Shown piece after piece: positions 61,598 through 64,000 of a DNA stretch of 64,000 bases. The first letter of the stretch is position 1, and every line of letters starts with the position of its first letter. The stretch spans positions 124,001-188,000 of the forward strand of contig NZ_QGTG01000004.1 of assembly GCF_003182155.1 (NCBI RefSeq). The letters run 5' to 3'. The notes under the pieces were generated by a model, which made no database searches, was not told where the DNA came from, and was given only the letters and a program-made list of their open reading frames with translations. The position numbers and the translations under genes were made by a program. The stretch comes from Chitinophaga sp. S165. GTDB taxonomy: Bacteria > Bacteroidota > Bacteroidia > Chitinophagales > Chitinophagaceae.

Positions 61598-62965
61598 ATG
61601 AAAAAAATCATGTTTGCAGCCGGAGCTTTATCATTGCTCGCTTTCGGTGCATGTAAAAAGGAAGCACAAGACACAGCTCCTAAGTCCGTAAACGCCGCTG
61701 TTATTAACCTGCCTTCTGGCTCTACACTGCCTAACGTAATTAATTCCGGAGACGAGTATGTACTCGCAACTAACGGAACTTACTTCCTGGATGGCAAAAC
61801 TTATGTAGATGCACAGGGTAAAATCACCATCAATCCAGGTGTAACAATCCGTGGTAAGAAGAAAAGCACTCCAGCTGAAGCTTCTGCACTGGTTATTACA
61901 CGTGGTGCTACTATCGCAGCATTGGGTGATTCTTTAAATCCAATCACTTTCACTTCAGCTGAAGCTACTCCAGCTGTAGGTGACTGGGGTGGTGTAGTTA
62001 TTCTGGGTGGTGCTCGTACTAACCAGAACACTGCAACTTCTGAACCAGTAATTGAAGGTATCAACCTGCCATCATTACCAGCTGGTATCGACGTTCATTA
62101 TGGTAGCGCAACTGATGCTAACAACACTGAATCTTCAGGTACTTTCAAATTCGTTCGTATCCTGTATGCTGGTGCTGCTATCAGCGACGGTAATGAACTG
62201 AACAGCCTCACCCTGGGTGGTGTTGGTAGCGGTACTGAACTGCACCACGTAGAAGCTGCTTATGGTCAGGATGATGCATTTGAATTCTTCGGTGGTACTG
62301 TAAATGCTCGTTACCTGGTTTCCCTGAACACTAACGATGACATCTTCGATTTCGATTTCGGTTACACCGGGCAGCTGCAGTTCATCCTGGGTGTTCGCAG
62401 AGACACTGGTGTTGGTGCTTCTTATGCAGATGCTAATGGTATCGAATCAGATAACAACGCTGCAGGTGATGGTCTGCTGCCTCAGACTCAGGCTAAGATC
62501 TCTAACATGACCCTGATTTCAGGTACATCAGCCGCTGCTTTGGCTGGTACACTGAACGGCGCACGTCTGAGAAGAAATACCAGCTACATTATCAGAAACT
62601 CAGTATTGTTCGGTTACAACAATGGTGTTGCTCTGGAAGGCGGTTCTGCTGCTTCTTCTGCTAACATCGATTACAACTTAATTCACGGTTACTCTACATC
62701 TGTATCTGGTGGTACGCTGGCTGTTCCTAACAATATCCTGTATACTGGTATTAATCCAGCTACACAGCTCGGTATCGTTCGTCCATATGCAGTAGGTACT
62801 AACCCGATCACTGGTTTTGCTCCCTGGCCATCTTCAACTAGCGCAGCTGCAACTGCAGGTACTAGTTTCGCTGGTTTGAGCAGCTTCTTCTCAGGTACTA
62901 CTTACAGAGGTGCATTTGCTGTAGGTAGCAAAAACTGGATCACTACCTGGACTGTAGGTCTGTAA
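61598..62965 (+). CDS. Surface lipoprotein with parallel beta-helix-like repeats, codon-optimised
   Basis: 455 aa with a lipoprotein signal MKKIMFAAGALSLLAFGACK (Cys near residue 19). The mature chain has beta-helix-like turns: TINPGVTIRGKKKSTPAEAS, GDWGGVVILGGARTN, EFFGGTVNARYLVSLNTNDD and NSVLFGYNNGVALEGGSAAS. Such proteins occur beside TonB receptors in Bacteroidota and may bind the ligand. Codons are almost uniformly GCT, GGT, ACT and CTG-type, like tuf and ribosomal genes here and unlike the preceding receptor gene, so high expression is inferred. Function unknown. Confidence 0.75.
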   Translation: MKKIMFAAGALSLLAFGACKKEAQDTAPKSVNAAVINLPSGSTLPNVINSGDEYVLATNGTYFLDGKTYVDAQGKITINPGVTIRGKKKSTPAEASALVITRGATIAALGDSLNPITFTSAEATPAVGDWGGVVILGGARTNQNTATSEPVIEGINLPSLPAGIDVHYGSATDANNTESSGTFKFVRILYAGAAISDGNELNSLTLGGVGSGTELHHVEAAYGQDDAFEFFGGTVNARYLVSLNTNDDIFDFDFGYTGQLQFILGVRRDTGVGASYADANGIESDNNAAGDGLLPQTQAKISNMTLISGTSAAALAGTLNGARLRRNTSYIIRNSVLFGYNNGVALEGGSAASSANIDYNLIHGYSTSVSGGTLAVPNNILYTGINPATQLGIVRPYAVGTNPITGFAPWPSSTSAAATAGTSFAGLSSFFSGTTYRGAFAVGSKNWITTWTVGL

Positions 62966-63017
62966 TCAGGGCTGTTATTTTTATTTTCCTCAATGAAAAA
63001 TTAGATGCTTGAACAGC

Positions 63018-63050
63018 ATAAGCAGGTGATATTTTATCACCTGCTTATTT
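63018..63050 (+). terminator. Intrinsic terminator
   Basis: ATAAGCAGGTGAT (63018-63030) pairs with ATCACCTGCTTAT (63036-63048), followed by T residues. It ends the beta-helix gene transcript. Confidence 0.85.
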
Positions 63051-63071
63051 AATAGGGTTTTAAAATTTTAA

Positions 63072-63887
63072 ATGATCATGAATAAAGAATTTTTTTTGCT
63101 TAGAACATTTTTTACAACAGCTTTATTGATCTGCGTTATCACGCTATTTTATTCCTGTAAAAAAGACGGTGAACTGATGAAGGCTACAGAAGTAGTGAAC
63201 ATATCAATTACCAGTTTTTCTACAGATGCAGCAGCTGCTTTTGCAGTGGTAGTTAACGATGATGTGGTGGAAGATAGCTTATATAACGGTGGAAGCGCTT
63301 CAAAATTGGTTGCGAAGGCTGAGAGCATGCAGCATATAATTATCAAGGACCATTTTACTGATGCTGTCCTGATAGATACTTCAATCGCTATACCTGGAAA
63401 AACAGCCTCTCTCACTTTATTGCAGTTGAATGCGGATAGTGATCCTATACTGGTGGGGCAAAGTGAAGAAGACATCCCGGAAAATCACAGGTTACAAGCA
63501 ATCTTCTACACTAACGATATATTGCCTGACTCCATTGGCTTCCAGGTTTACGGAGTTCACTACGATCCTAATACTTTTGAATTGTTAGGGGTTGATACGC
63601 TTGCAACATATCCAAAGATAAAGAAGGGCGAACTCTCTGAATTTATGCTGATAGAAGACAATCCTGATCCTTCAATAGTATACTACTTCTTTCAGCCATT
63701 GGATGTTAATACGCAACAGGCGTTGCCGAATCAGGCAGTGCCATTTGATCCGGTGAATTATTCAGGTGTGCTGTTCCCTATTGAAACTGGTGCGACCGGA
63801 ACAGAGAAACATTATATCAATGATATTTCGGCTACAGGCTCACCGGAATTTTTTGATATAACTTCTATCAGATTAATTTCTTACTAA
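63072..63887 (+). CDS. DUF4397-like lipoprotein
   Basis: 271 aa (ATG 63072, or 63078 for MNKEFFLL). A signal segment (FFTTALLICVITLFYSCKK) ends with a lipobox-like Cys near residue 31. The mature chain has AFAVVVNDDVVEDSLYNGGS, HIIIKDHFTDAVLIDTSIAI, LQAIFYTNDILPDSIGFQVY and a final domain. It is likely a surface lipoprotein of the TonB receptor locus. No specific function can be stated. Confidence 0.65.
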   Translation: MIMNKEFFLLRTFFTTALLICVITLFYSCKKDGELMKATEVVNISITSFSTDAAAAFAVVVNDDVVEDSLYNGGSASKLVAKAESMQHIIIKDHFTDAVLIDTSIAIPGKTASLTLLQLNADSDPILVGQSEEDIPENHRLQAIFYTNDILPDSIGFQVYGVHYDPNTFELLGVDTLATYPKIKKGELSEFMLIEDNPDPSIVYYFFQPLDVNTQQALPNQAVPFDPVNYSGVLFPIETGATGTEKHYINDISATGSPEFFDITSIRLISY

Positions 63888-63905
63888 TATAATCAGGTGC
63901 ATACA

Positions 63906-64000
63906 ATGAGTACGCTAGTCAGGAATATAGGATTAAGGATGGGATCCGGTATTGCCGGTATCGCCGGTTTACTATTATTGCTGTTCACTGCCTGCTCAAA
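63906..64000 (+). CDS. 5' end of a further lipoprotein gene (runs off the window)
   Basis: ATG 63906 opens an in-frame stretch of 31 codons. It begins MSTLVRNIGLRMGSGIAG and continues through a hydrophobic segment to LLFTACS, a lipobox. The frame is open to the right edge. It follows the previous lipoprotein gene after 18 bases and is probably in the same operon. The family cannot be assigned. Confidence 0.65.
   Translation, partial: MSTLVRNIGLRMGSGIAGIAGLLLLLFTACS

Overview
The window looks like chromosomal DNA of a Bacteroidota member, most likely close to Chitinophaga (Chitinophagaceae). Support: several starts are preceded by the Bacteroidota promoter pair TTTG, 18-22 bases, TANNTTTG; strong Shine-Dalgarno sites are largely absent; and the window has a T9SS Plug protein, a TamL-type lipoprotein, a FecR/TonB-receptor pair, DUF4397 and OmpH-like lipoproteins, and short (1269 aa) RpoB. 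I see no prophage, insertion sequence or CRISPR array.

Layout. 1-4.1 kb: 5' part of an alpha-oxoamine synthase (minus), PafA-like phosphatase, enoyl-CoA hydratase, small secreted protein. 4.3-9.8 kb: TPR protein, phosphosulfolactate synthase plus aroE, a methyltransferase, truB. 10-18.5 kb: tamL, a TrmH-type methyltransferase, a LolE/FtsX-like permease, T9SS Plug, NDH-2 and fructose-6-phosphate aldolase. 18.7 kb: the SRP RNA gene (minus), with a consensus promoter and a poly-T terminator. 19-26 kb: membrane proteins and a tightly overlapping SpoIIM-DUF4129-DUF4350-MoxR-DUF58 operon with an RDD gene divergent to it. 25.9-34.7 kb: accessory region with unknown envelope proteins, DoxX/azoreductase, a candidate two-component module (small duplicated protein plus ADP-ribosyltransferase-like protein), DinB, AraC, SDR, nitronate monooxygenase and ribE. 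35.4-53.3 kb: information-processing block rpsU, xer, hpf, four intact tRNAs plus one degenerate tRNA, tuf, trpT, secE, nusG, an unusual two-gene insertion, then rplKAJL-rpoBC. 53.4-64 kb: lipoproteins, an APC permease, and a surface locus of FecR, TonB receptor, beta-helix lipoprotein and further lipoproteins.

Most notable: (1) two intergenic regions (9807-9898 and 27607-27727) share a 16-base boundary and contain imperfect arrays with 11-base periodicity; (2) the small-protein/ART-like module at 29.5-31 kb, whose first copy is frameshifted; (3) a tRNA-like relic sharing a 24-base block with the neighbouring tRNA-Thr(GGT); (4) 7-base-phased units between tuf and tRNA-Trp; (5) possible leaderless transcription of truB and the TrmH-type gene; (6) co-location of a cysteate/serine acyltransferase-type enzyme with a ComA homologue, which hints at sulfonolipid synthesis. 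All functional statements are from reading the sequence; no searches or folding programs were run.
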